NCBI GenBank assembly: GCA_002698425.1
Contig: NZXU01000076.1
Location: forward strand, 1 to 42,102
Direction of reading: 5' to 3'
DNA: 42,102 nt
From: Ahrensia sp.
GTDB lineage: Bacteria; Pseudomonadota; Alphaproteobacteria; Rhizobiales; Rhizobiaceae
Part shown: one piece after another, positions 33,595-41,249 of the stretch
Numbering within the stretch: position 1 is the stretch's first letter
Layout of the letters: each line of letters opens with the position of its first letter
Position numbers and translations under genes: made by a program
Notes under the pieces: generated by a model
What the model was told of the DNA's origin: nothing
The model's input: only the letters and a program-made list of their open reading frames with translations
Database searches by the model: none

Positions 33595-34818
33595 TCACGC
33601 TCTTGCCTGCTCGCCCAGCCGTTCGGCCTGGATGGCGTCGATTTCGGAGAGCGCGTCGATGCGGCAGCCTTCGAGAACCAGCGGCATTTCGTTGGCGAAC
33701 AGGTCGATGGGGATGTCCTTCGCGGCATTGGCATTGGAGTTCTCCAGTATCTCGCGCAGCGCCGGCTCCATGAATTCGAAGGCGGCGACGCCGTGTCCGA
33801 CAAAGGCGATGCGGAACGGGTCGACGAGGGCGTAGATGCCGGCCAGCCCGGAACCGAGCGCCCGTCCCGCGGCGGCAAGCGCATCGAGCGCGCGTGCATC
33901 CTCGCCGCGCGCGGCCTCGGCGATCTCGGCGATTTCCGTGGCGGTCACATGGCTCGCCGGGGCCGTATCCTCCGGATCGCCGCGATAGCGGCGCACGATC
34001 GCATAGTCGCCGGCATTCGCCTCGATGCAGCCGCGCGCGCCGCAGCGGCATAGCGCGCCGCCCGGACGGTGCAGCATGTGACCGAACTCCGTGCCGGAGG
34101 ATTTCGTGCCGTTGATGATGTTACCGCGCAGGAACAGCCCCATGCCGACGCCGTGCGCCAGCAGGATCGCGGCGAAGTTTTCCCGATACCGTTCCGGATC
34201 GCGCCAGTTCAGCGCCCGGGCGATCAGGTCGCAGTCATTGGTCAGGCGGGCCGGCGCGCCGAACTCTTCTTCAAGCCAGTGCGCCACCGGGATGTCGGTC
34301 AGCGGCGTCATCGGCGAGCGTAGCAATTTCTGGCCGGCGATGTCGGTCGCGCCCTGCACGCCGATGGAAATGCGCGCCATCTGGCTGTCGGGCAGGCCCG
34401 AAGCCCGCCAGGTCTGCCGGATTTCCGCGATCAGCGTCGCGCGGAACTCGTCCATGCCGATATTGGCCATGTCGATATGGAAATCCTGGTGGGCGACGAC
34501 GGCGCCGGCGTAATCGACGATGGAAATGTTGATCGCGCCGATCTTGAGAATGATCAGCACGGCGTGGCGGAACCCCGGATTGACCGACAGATGCACGCTC
34601 GGCCGGCCACGCCCGATATTGGACGCGGCCTCGTTTCCGCGCGCCGTCAGGACGCCTTCCGCGATCAGGTCGTTGGAAATCGTCGACACGGTCGCGGGGC
34701 TCAGTGCGACGGCCTGGGCGATCTCGCTGCGACTAATCGCGCCCTTGCGGCGGACGATCTGCATGATACGCAATCGGTTGAGCCGGCGCATGTCGTCCGA
34801 ACGGAGAACCGTGGTCAT
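33595..34818 (-). CDS. ROK-family transcriptional regulator (probable xylose repressor)
   Basis: A 407-residue ROK-type regulator. The N-terminal winged helix (about 12-60) contains RLRIMQIVRRKGAISRSEIAQAVALSPATVSTISNDLI. The sugar-binding ROK domain has the zinc motif CRCGARGC (Cys257, Cys259, Cys264; His247 upstream). The kinase phosphate motif DxGxT is replaced by LKIGAIN, so it senses a ligand and does not phosphorylate one. It diverges from xylF across 203 bp, which makes it the likely XylR; it also heads a minus-strand run with the di-haem oxidoreductase, CRTAC1 and GFA genes. The start is the ATG at 34818; GAGGAGG lies 11 bp upstream. Symbol withheld because the ligand is inferred. Confidence 0.9.
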   Translation of the reverse strand: MTTVLRSDDMRRLNRLRIMQIVRRKGAISRSEIAQAVALSPATVSTISNDLIAEGVLTARGNEAASNIGRGRPSVHLSVNPGFRHAVLIILKIGAINISIVDYAGAVVAHQDFHIDMANIGMDEFRATLIAEIRQTWRASGLPDSQMARISIGVQGATDIAGQKLLRSPMTPLTDIPVAHWLEEEFGAPARLTNDCDLIARALNWRDPERYRENFAAILLAHGVGMGLFLRGNIINGTKSSGTEFGHMLHRPGGALCRCGARGCIEANAGDYAIVRRYRGDPEDTAPASHVTATEIAEIAEAARGEDARALDALAAAGRALGSGLAGIYALVDPFRIAFVGHGVAAFEFMEPALREILENSNANAAKDIPIDLFANEMPLVLEGCRIDALSEIDAIQAERLGEQARA

Positions 34819-34847
34819 GGTCCCGGTCGCCTCCTCTCGCTCCGGGT

Positions 34848-34881
34848 GCAATGCAAAAGAAAAATTGTTGCATCGCAATAA
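34848..34881 (-). promoter_or_regulatory. Candidate ROK (XylR-type) operator region
   Basis: GCAATGCAA (34848-34856) and TTGCATCGC (34868-34876) form an inverted repeat with one mismatch. Overlapping them, TTGTTGC-ATC-GCAATAA (34865-34881) is a second imperfect palindrome. The block lies 30-63 bp upstream of the ROK start and 22 bp before the -35 of the xylF promoter, a position suited to autoregulation and control of xylF. AT-rich palindromes are usual for ROK repressors. Confidence 0.45.
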
Positions 34882-34902
34882 CTTATTCGATTTCCTTTCA
34901 TG

Positions 34903-34931
34903 TTGACATGCAAGCTCTTTTGAGTCACGAT
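34903..34931 (+). promoter_or_regulatory. Candidate promoter for xylFHG
   Basis: A consensus -35 TTGACA at 34903-34908 is followed after 17 bp by CACGAT (34926-34931), a weak -10. It leaves a leader of about 85 bp before xylF. The run of eight T at 34931-34938 and the AT-rich sequence around it support promoter character. Confidence 0.42.
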
Positions 34932-35021
34932 TTTTTTTGAGGCTTGAATTAAAGGCTTCGTCAACGGGTCTGGATCGCTGGTTCGGCCCCTTAATGCATT
35001 TCGATGCACCGGGAGGTTTAC

Positions 35022-36056
35022 ATGAAGAAGTTTACGAGCGCGCTCCTCGCGGGCGCAGTTTTGTCCGTTGCCATGGCCGGTTCGGCGTGGGCTGACGGCA
35101 AGACCATTGGCGTGTCCTGGTCCAACTTCCAGGAAGAACGCTGGAAAACAGACGAGGCGGCCATGAAGGGCGCCATCGAGGCGAATGGCGACACCTATAT
35201 CTCGACCGACGCGCAGTCGTCTTCCGCCAAGCAGCTTTCCGACGTGGAAAGCCTGATGGCGCAGGGCGTCGACGCGCTGATCGTGCTCGCGCAGGATACC
35301 CAGGCGATCATTCCGGCCGTGCAGGCCGCCGCCGACGAGGGGATTCCGGTCATTGCCTATGACCGCCTGATCGAGGACAGCCGCGCCTTCTACCTGACCT
35401 TCGACAATGTCGAGGTCGGTCGCATGCAGGCCCGCGCCGTTCTCGCGGCCGCGCCGAAGGGCAACTACGTGATGATCAAGGGTTCGCCCACCGATCCGAA
35501 CGCCGACTTCCTTCGCGGCGGTCAGCAGGAAGTGCTGCAGGGCGCCATCGACGCGGGTGACATCACCATCGTCGGCGAGGCCTACACCGATGGCTGGCTT
35601 CCGGCCAACGCGCAGCGCAACATGGAGCAGATCCTGACGGCCAACGACAACAAGGTCGACGCCGTGGTGGCTTCCAATGACGGCACCGCCGGCGGTGCGG
35701 TGGCCGCGCTGACCGCGCAGGGCATGGAAGGCATTCCGGTCTCCGGCCAGGACGGCGACCACGCCGCTCTGAACCGCGTCGCCAAGGGCACGCAGACCGT
35801 CTCGGTCTGGAAGGACGCCCGCGAACTCGGCAAGAATGCCGGCGATATCGCGGCTCAGCTCGCTGGCGGAACGGCCATGGCGGATATTGACGGCGCCCAG
35901 GAATGGACGTCGCCGGCCGGCACGACCATGACCGCCAAGTTCCTGGCTCCGGTGCCGATCACCGCGGACAATCTCGACGTCGTCGTGGACGCCGGCTGGA
36001 TTTCCAAGGAAGACCTTTGCCAGGGCGTCTCGGGCGGCCCGTCCCCCTGTAACTGA
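35022..36056 (+). CDS. xylF: Xylose ABC transporter, periplasmic binding protein
   Basis: A 344-residue ribose/xylose-type solute-binding protein. A signal peptide (MKKFTSALLAGAVLSVAMAGSAWA) precedes DGKTIGVSWSNFQEERWKTDEAAM, which matches the XylF N terminus. Sugar-contact segments include VIAYDRLIED, DAVVASNDGTAGGAVAAL and ISGQDGD-type VSGQDGDHAAL. The start at 35022 has GGGAGG 5 bp upstream; six extra codons to 35004 are not needed. It is the first gene of xylF-xylH-xylG. A stable hairpin follows its stop. Confidence 0.97.
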   Translation: MKKFTSALLAGAVLSVAMAGSAWADGKTIGVSWSNFQEERWKTDEAAMKGAIEANGDTYISTDAQSSSAKQLSDVESLMAQGVDALIVLAQDTQAIIPAVQAAADEGIPVIAYDRLIEDSRAFYLTFDNVEVGRMQARAVLAAAPKGNYVMIKGSPTDPNADFLRGGQQEVLQGAIDAGDITIVGEAYTDGWLPANAQRNMEQILTANDNKVDAVVASNDGTAGGAVAALTAQGMEGIPVSGQDGDHAALNRVAKGTQTVSVWKDARELGKNAGDIAAQLAGGTAMADIDGAQEWTSPAGTTMTAKFLAPVPITADNLDVVVDAGWISKEDLCQGVSGGPSPCN

Positions 36057-36086
36057 CACTCACCGTCTGTTACACAAAGCGTGATC

Positions 36087-36116
36087 AACGTCCCCATCCT
36101 TCGGGGTGGGGGCGTT
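36087..36116 (+). other. Stable UUCG-loop hairpin between xylF and xylH
   Basis: AACGTCCCCATCC (36087-36099) pairs along all 13 positions, two of them as G-U, with GGGTGGGGGCGTT (36104-36116) around a TTCG loop closed by C-G, the exceptionally stable tetraloop. No T-tract follows. Such hairpins after binding-protein genes protect the upstream mRNA from 3' decay or cause partial termination, giving more binding protein than permease. It ends 26 bp before xylH. Confidence 0.75.
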
Positions 36117-36142
36117 CAGATGCTGACACCTGGAAGACGGCC

Positions 36143-37456
36143 ATGACCGACACGTCCACCACGGCAAGCGCGCCGGCAAAGCCGCGCAATATCTTCGCGT
36201 CGCTGGAACTCGATACCCGCCTGCTTGGCATGATTGGCGCCTTTATCGTCATCTGCCTTGTTTTCAACATTCTGACCGGCGGACTTTTCGACGGCCGGTT
36301 CCTGACCCCGCGCAATATCTTCAACCTGACGATCCAGACCGCGTCGGTCGCCATCATGGCGACGGGCATGGTTTTCATCATCGTCACGCGGCACATCGAC
36401 CTCTCGGTCGGCGCGCTGCTGGCGACTTGTTCCGCCATGATGGCCATGACGCAGACCGTGGTGACGCCGGAATGGCTCGGCCTCGGCCTCAATCACCCGG
36501 CCACGGCGCCGATCGCGATCGCCGTCGGCGTGCTGTCGGGCGTCATCATCGGGGCGTTCCATGGCTGGATCATCGGATATCTGGGCGTGCCCGCCTTCAT
36601 CGTCACGCTTGGCGGTCTCCTGGTCTGGCGCAACGTCGCCTGGTACCTGACGACCGGGCAGACGATCGGCCCGCTCGACCACAATTTCACCCTGTTCGGC
36701 GGCATCGACGGCACGCTCGGCCCGACCTGGAGCTGGGTTTTCGGTTTCGTCGCGGTCGCCTTCGCCTTCTATGCGATGTGGCGGGGCAGGGCGAACAAGG
36801 TCGCCCATGAGTTCCCGGTCAAGCCGCTCTGGGCCGAAGTCTTGCTCGGCGCGCTCGTCGCCGTCGTGATCCTCGGCTTTGTCGCCATTCTGAACGCCTA
36901 CCAGATTCCCGGCCCGCGGCTGCAGCGCATCTTCGAGGCGCGCGGCGAAGTCATGCCGGAGGGCTTCACATCCGGATACGGCATACCCTTCTCGGTCCTG
37001 CTGCTGATCGCCGTCGCGGTGGTCATGACGGTCGTCGCGCAGCGCACCCGGCTCGGGCGCTACATTTTCGCCACCGGCGGCAATCCGGACGCCGCCGAAC
37101 TGTCGGGCATCAATACGCGCCTGCTGACGGTCAAGGTCTTCGCCATGATGGGCGCTCTCTGCGCGCTGGCGGGCCTCGTCGCCTCGGCGCGCCTGTCGTT
37201 CCATTCCAACGATATCGGCACGCTCGACGAATTGCGCGTCATCGCCGCGGCCGTCATCGGCGGCACGGCGCTCTCGGGCGGGCTCGGCACGATCTACGGC
37301 GCCATCCTGGGCGCCCTGATCATGCAGTCGCTGCAATCCGGCATGGCGATGGTCGGCGTCGATGCGCCGTTCCAGAACATCGTCGTTGGCGCGGTCCTCG
37401 TCGTCGCCGTGCTGATCGACATCATCTACCGCAAGCGCACGGGGGCCAAAGTATGA
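36143..37456 (+). CDS. xylH: Xylose ABC transporter, permease
   Basis: A 437-residue inner-membrane permease of the ribose/xylose class with about ten or more hydrophobic segments. Family segments include VAIMATGMVFIIVTRHIDLSVGAL, GWIIGYLGVPAFIVTLGGLLVWRNVAW, NPDAAELSGINTRLLTVKVFAMMGALCALAG and VIGGTALSGGLGTIYGAILGALIMQSLQSGMAM. The last is the cytoplasmic loop that contacts the ATPase. The cytosolic N terminus is longer than in E. coli XylH (393 residues). The stop overlaps the xylG start (ATGA). Confidence 0.96.
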   Translation: MTDTSTTASAPAKPRNIFASLELDTRLLGMIGAFIVICLVFNILTGGLFDGRFLTPRNIFNLTIQTASVAIMATGMVFIIVTRHIDLSVGALLATCSAMMAMTQTVVTPEWLGLGLNHPATAPIAIAVGVLSGVIIGAFHGWIIGYLGVPAFIVTLGGLLVWRNVAWYLTTGQTIGPLDHNFTLFGGIDGTLGPTWSWVFGFVAVAFAFYAMWRGRANKVAHEFPVKPLWAEVLLGALVAVVILGFVAILNAYQIPGPRLQRIFEARGEVMPEGFTSGYGIPFSVLLLIAVAVVMTVVAQRTRLGRYIFATGGNPDAAELSGINTRLLTVKVFAMMGALCALAGLVASARLSFHSNDIGTLDELRVIAAAVIGGTALSGGLGTIYGAILGALIMQSLQSGMAMVGVDAPFQNIVVGAVLVVAVLIDIIYRKRTGAKV

Positions 37457-38232
37457 GCACGAATGGTGCGCCGCTCGTCGAACTGCGCGACATGCAGAAA
37501 TCCTTCGGCGGCATCAAGGCCGTCGATCATGTCAACATCGACCTCAACGCCGGCGAAGTGGTTGGCGTGCTGGGCCACAACGGCGCGGGCAAATCCGTCC
37601 TTATGAAGATGCTTTCCGGCGCGCTGCAACGCGACGGCGGCGACATCTTCATCAATGGCGAAAAAGCGGTGATCAACAATCCCCGCGACGCCCGCCGCTA
37701 CAATATCGAGACGATCTACCAGACGCTGGCGCTGGCGGACAATCTCGACGCCGCGTCGAACCTGTTCCTCGGCCGCGAGATGGTCTCCGCCACCGGGCTT
37801 CTCGACGACAATTCGATGGAAGCCGAGACTCGCAAGATCATGCATCGCCTCAACCCGAATTTCCGGCGCTTCCACACGCCGGTCTCGGGTCTGTCCGGCG
37901 GGCAGCGGCAGTCGGTCGCGATCGCGCGCGCGGTCTATTTCAACGCCAAGATCCTGATCATGGACGAACCGACCGCGGCGCTCGGTCCGCATGAGACGCA
38001 GATGGTTGCCGACCTGATCGACGAATTGAAGCGGTCCGGCATCGGCATCTTCCTGATCGACCACGATGTCCATCAGGTGAAGAAACTGTGCGACCGCGCC
38101 AATGTGATGAAGAACGGTCAGCTGGTCGGCACCGTCGAGGTCGACAAGGTGACCACCGATGACATTCTCGGCATGATCATCGCTGGCAAGAACCCGCCAT
38201 CGGCCATCCCCGGACCGGGCGCGCTGGCCTGA
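37453..38232 (+). CDS. xylG: Xylose ABC transporter, ATPase (single-domain form)
   Basis: A 259-residue ABC ATPase. Walker A is GHNGAGKS (41-48), the Q-loop is Gln90 in TIYQTLAL, the signature is LSGGQ (147-151) and Walker B ends in DEPTAAL (171-177). [24 protein letters not shown] carries the switch histidine. E. coli XylG has two fused ATPase domains (about 513 residues); this one has a single domain, as found in rhizobial sugar transporters, and must work as a homodimer. The reading frame ends normally, so this is not a truncation. Confidence 0.95.
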   Translation: MSTNGAPLVELRDMQKSFGGIKAVDHVNIDLNAGEVVGVLGHNGAGKSVLMKMLSGALQRDGGDIFINGEKAVINNPRDARRYNIETIYQTLALADNLDAASNLFLGREMVSATGLLDDNSMEAETRKIMHRLNPNFRRFHTPVSGLSGGQRQSVAIARAVYFNAKILIMDEPTAALGPHETQMVADLIDELKRSGIGIFLIDHDVHQVKKLCDRANVMKNGQLVGTVEVDKVTTDDILGMIIAGKNPPSAIPGPGALA

Positions 38233-38256
38233 GGGCCAGGAACAGGCGACCGTTTT

Positions 38257-38297
38257 CGAACGCGGCAGAGAGTGACATCTTGCCGCGTTCGCCCGTT
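38257..38297 (+). terminator. Probable terminator after xylFHG
   Basis: An 11 bp perfect inverted repeat (CGAACGCGGCA, 38257-38267, and TGCCGCGTTCG, 38281-38291) has a 13-base loop and lies 25 bp after the xylG stop. GCCCGTTTTCTCC follows, giving only a short T-tract. Its location between xylG and fnrN supports a terminator, but the loop is long. The rest of this 181 bp gap shows no FNR box. Confidence 0.5.
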
Positions 38298-38413
38298 TTC
38301 TCCAGAATATGATTTATGCAAGACTCGCATTTCGGTGCGGTTTTGCGCATGGCGTATTGGGATATAAAGACAAACGAGCGCCGGAACAGCCTGACGGGGA
38401 GAGCGGACTGGAA

Positions 38414-39151
38414 ATGAGTACAGCCCGAAAAGACGTTCACAATTCGGATATTCCGGCGATTTGCCGCGCCTGCGAGGCCCGGCACAAGGGCGTGTGCGGC
38501 GCGCTGACGCCCGAACAGCTGACGAAGCTGAACCGTTTCACCAAGCAGCACAGCTACCAGAGCGGGCACGAATTGTTGTCGGCGGGCGAGGATGTGCATC
38601 GCTACTCCAACATTCTGCGCGGCGTGGTGAAACTGTCGAAACTCCTTGCCGATGGCCGCCAGCAGATCGTCGGCCTGCAGTTCGCGCCGGATTTCATGGG
38701 GCGGCCGTTTCGCGAGCAGAGCAATGTGATCGCCGATGCGGCGACCGATGTGCGGGTCTGCTCCTTCCCGAAGGCCGTGCTGGAAGAGCTGGTCCGGGAA
38801 TCGCCGCAGCTCGAACACCGTCTGCACGAGCAGACGCTGGACGAACTGGACGAGGCGCGCGAGTGGATGCTGACGCTCGGTCGCAAGTCGGCCGGCGAGA
38901 AGGTCGCCAGCTTCCTGTTCCTGATCGCGGCGCATATCGATCCGGAACTGGATGTCCATGAAGGTCCCATCCAGTTCGAACTGCCGCTCAAGCGTTCCGA
39001 TATCGCCGATTTCCTCGGTCTGACGATCGAGACCGTCAGCCGTCAGATCACCAAGCTGCGCAAGGCCGGCGTGATCGAGGTGGAGAACAACCGCACGGTG
39101 ATCGTGCCCGATCTGGAACGCCTGCGCTCGGCCTGCGAACGCGACGACTGA
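38414..39151 (+). CDS. fnrN: FNR-type oxygen-sensing regulator
   Basis: A 245-residue CRP/FNR-family activator. Iron-sulfur ligands are Cys17, Cys20 and Cys28 (C-x2-C-x7-C, the spacing of rhizobial FnrN/FnrL) plus Cys116 in VRVCSFP. A cNMP-like beta roll (about 40-125) and a dimer helix lead to the helix-turn-helix RSDIADFLGLTIETVSRQITKLRKAG, whose ExxSR recognises TTGAT half-sites. It should assemble a 4Fe-4S cluster under low oxygen and activate microaerobic genes. Its likely targets, hemN, the hemerythrin gene and ccoN, are adjacent and share a matching box at 41131. The ATG at 38414 is preceded by GGGGAGAG at moderate distance. Confidence 0.95.
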   Translation: MSTARKDVHNSDIPAICRACEARHKGVCGALTPEQLTKLNRFTKQHSYQSGHELLSAGEDVHRYSNILRGVVKLSKLLADGRQQIVGLQFAPDFMGRPFREQSNVIADAATDVRVCSFPKAVLEELVRESPQLEHRLHEQTLDELDEAREWMLTLGRKSAGEKVASFLFLIAAHIDPELDVHEGPIQFELPLKRSDIADFLGLTIETVSRQITKLRKAGVIEVENNRTVIVPDLERLRSACERDD

Positions 39152-39196
39152 TCGCGGTTTTTCACACGGGGAGGCGGTCTTCGTCAGACCGGCGTG

Positions 39197-40549
39197 TCAG
39201 ACCGCCTTGGAATAGCGAACCGTACTGTCGTTCAGATAGGCGTCGAACCAGCTCGCCACGATCCGGGTGAACGGACGCGCCTCTTCGCGCACAGCGAAGC
39301 GGTTTCCGTCGATCCGGCAAAGCCTGAACGTATCGTTTGCGGCGGCGATCTTCGCTTCGGCGATGTAGGAGCGGGCGGCATAGCCGAACCGTTCCTCGAG
39401 CGCATCGAAGGAAAAGGCGAAGTCGCACATCAGCCTTTCGATGATCCAGGCGCGGATCCGGTCGTCGAGGTTCAACTGCACGCCGCGCATGGCGGAGAGC
39501 TGGCCGTCTTGCACGGCCTTCTCATATTGCGCGGTCGGCACGATGTTCTGGACATAGGCGTCGCCATAGGAACTGATCGACGACGCGCCGACGCCGATCA
39601 GGGTCTGGCAGGCATCTGTCGTGTAGCCCTGGAAGTTCCGGTGCAGCCGGCCTTCCTCCGCGGCGATCGCCATCGTGTCGCCGGGCTTGGCGAAATGGTC
39701 GATACCGATGCGGCGATAGCCCGCGCCGGCAATCCGGTCGGCGGCCAGCGCTGCATGGTGGAAACGCTCCATCGTGCCGGGCAGGTCCTCGTCGCGAATC
39801 AGCTTCTGGTGCTTCTTCATCCACGGCACATGGGCGTAGCCGAACAGCGCGATGCGGTCGGGCGAAAGCGACAGCACCTGGTCGATGGTCGCCATCAGCC
39901 GTTCCTCGGTCTGCAGCGGCAGGCCGTAGAGCGCGTCGATATTCAGCGAATGGATGCCGGTGTCGCGCAACGCGGCGATCACGTCGCGCGTCTGCTCGAA
40001 ACTCTGCGGCCGATTGATCGCTTCCTGCACGGCGTCGGAGAAGTCCTGGACGCCGACGCTGGCGCGCGTCACGCCGAGCGCGACAAGGCCCGCCAAAGTC
40101 TCGTCGGTCACATCGGACGGATCGATCTCGACGCTGATTTCGGTCTCCGGGCCGATGTCGAAATTTTCCCGCAAGGCACCGGAAAGGCGTTCGAAATCCG
40201 GCCGGCGCAGCATGCTCGGAGACCCCCCGCCGAGATGCAGATGCGCCAGCCGGAGTTGGCTGCCGGCGGTTTCCCGCACGGTGGCCAATTCCGCGATCAA
40301 CGCGCCGATATAGGCTTCGACCGGCGCGTATTTGAGCGTGTGTTTGGTATGGCAGCCGCAGAACCAGCAGAGCCGGTCGCAAAACGGTATATGCAGATAG
40401 AGCGACACCGCCTCGCCGGCGGGCAGGTTCCGAAGCCGCGAGCGGGCGATCGCAAGGCCGTTCTGGTCGGCGAAATGCGGCGCGGTGGGGTAGCTCGTAT
40501 AGCGCGGCACGGTGCCGCGCTGGCCGGCAAGGATACGTTCTGCGTCCAT
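39197..40549 (-). CDS. hemN: Oxygen-independent coproporphyrinogen III dehydrogenase
   Basis: A 450-residue radical-SAM enzyme that makes protoporphyrinogen IX for haem when oxygen is low. The cluster motif is CDRLCWFCGC (Cys57, Cys61, Cys64, with Cys66 next), inside YLHIPFCDRLCWFCGCHT. HLHLGGGSPSML and SVEIDPSDVTDETL follow, and the C-terminal domain has MCDFAFSFDALEERFG. The start at 40549 overlaps the stop of the hemerythrin-like gene (TGATG); an ATG three codons upstream is possible. Length is standard. Co-transcription with the hemerythrin gene under an FNR box fits its role. Confidence 0.97.
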   Translation of the reverse strand: MDAERILAGQRGTVPRYTSYPTAPHFADQNGLAIARSRLRNLPAGEAVSLYLHIPFCDRLCWFCGCHTKHTLKYAPVEAYIGALIAELATVRETAGSQLRLAHLHLGGGSPSMLRRPDFERLSGALRENFDIGPETEISVEIDPSDVTDETLAGLVALGVTRASVGVQDFSDAVQEAINRPQSFEQTRDVIAALRDTGIHSLNIDALYGLPLQTEERLMATIDQVLSLSPDRIALFGYAHVPWMKKHQKLIRDEDLPGTMERFHHAALAADRIAGAGYRRIGIDHFAKPGDTMAIAAEEGRLHRNFQGYTTDACQTLIGVGASSISSYGDAYVQNIVPTAQYEKAVQDGQLSAMRGVQLNLDDRIRAWIIERLMCDFAFSFDALEERFGYAARSYIAEAKIAAANDTFRLCRIDGNRFAVREEARPFTRIVASWFDAYLNDSTVRYSKAV

Positions 40550-41064
40550 CACGGGCATGCCTTGTGGACCTTGCAGAGGATGGGGACGATATGCTCGCGC
40601 TCGAAGGCGATATGGCGGCGCAGGCCCTCGAAGAAGCCGCGCAGCATATAGGCCAGCGTCTCGGCGTTGGAGGAGGCCCGGTCGGTGACGAAACGGATCA
40701 TCGCGTCGGCGACCTCGTCGGCGAAGCTCTCGTCTTCCCAATGCTCGTAGCGCAGGCGCTCGACGGTCGATTTGAGCGTGTCGTCCATCTTGTCCGTCGT
40801 CATCAGCAGGGGAAAGAGCGTCTTTTCCTCATATTCATGGGCGGCGCGAATCATCGGGTGGATCTGGCGCGCAAGGCTCAGGCACATTTGCGTGTCGGAT
40901 AGCGCCGGCAGTTCGTCGGCGACCTCTTCGAGCCGTTCGCACAGCGCGATCTGTTCGTCGTGATGGACGAGCAGTTTGCTGCAGACGGATTCGACATCTT
41001 TACCGGCTGCACGGGGCAGCGGAATCACGTTATCCTCGGACATGATGACCTGTTCGATGTTCAT
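40549..41064 (-). CDS. Hemerythrin-like (HHE domain) protein
   Basis: A 171-residue four-helix protein of the hemerythrin HHE cation-binding family. Candidate di-iron ligands are LLVHHDEQ, HPMIRAAHEYEEKTLFPLL, RYEHWEDE and GLRRHIAFEREHIVPIL. Such proteins bind oxygen, sense redox state or repair iron-sulfur centres. The start at 41064 (MNIEQVIMSEDN) has AAGGGG 8 bp upstream; a later ATG at 41043 is possible, and longer in-frame readings cross the FNR box and are rejected. It is the first gene of the hemN operon and diverges from ccoN. Confidence 0.85.
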   Translation of the reverse strand: MNIEQVIMSEDNVIPLPRAAGKDVESVCSKLLVHHDEQIALCERLEEVADELPALSDTQMCLSLARQIHPMIRAAHEYEEKTLFPLLMTTDKMDDTLKSTVERLRYEHWEDESFADEVADAMIRFVTDRASSNAETLAYMLRGFFEGLRRHIAFEREHIVPILCKVHKACP

Positions 41065-41130
41065 CAACACGGCCCCTTGATAGGCGTCTTCAACTGTCGC
41101 CAAGCATTGCCCGTTGGTTGAGTGTCCACA

Positions 41131-41144
41131 TTGATTCAGGTCAA
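41131..41144 (+). promoter_or_regulatory. FNR/Anr box between the hemerythrin-hemN operon and ccoN
   Basis: TTGATTCAGGTCAA matches the FNR consensus TTGAT-N4-ATCAA at 9 of 10 defined positions. It lies 66 bp upstream of the hemerythrin-like start on one side and 105 bp upstream of ccoN on the other, so it can serve either promoter. The FnrN gene is 2 kb away and has the matching DNA-reading residues. I found no second box in the 185 bp gap. Confidence 0.8.
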
Positions 41145-41249
41145 GGCAGTTGAGAGCGAAGCGTTGACATAAGGTCAGTGCGAAAAGGGGTCGGGCGGCC
41201 GGGACAGCCGAGACCGACCAAGACGCATGTCCGAAGGGGGTCTTACCCA

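Noticed and set aside
32121..33773. A 550-codon open frame on the plus strand
   Set aside because: It mirrors the di-haem oxidoreductase gene, which has a signal peptide and two CxxCH motifs on the minus strand.
39173..39206. GGCGGTCT ... AGACCGCC inverted repeat between fnrN and hemN as a bidirectional terminator
   Set aside because: The arms match, but the loop is 18 bases, there is no T-tract on either side, and one arm is within hemN. It remains possible but unsupported.
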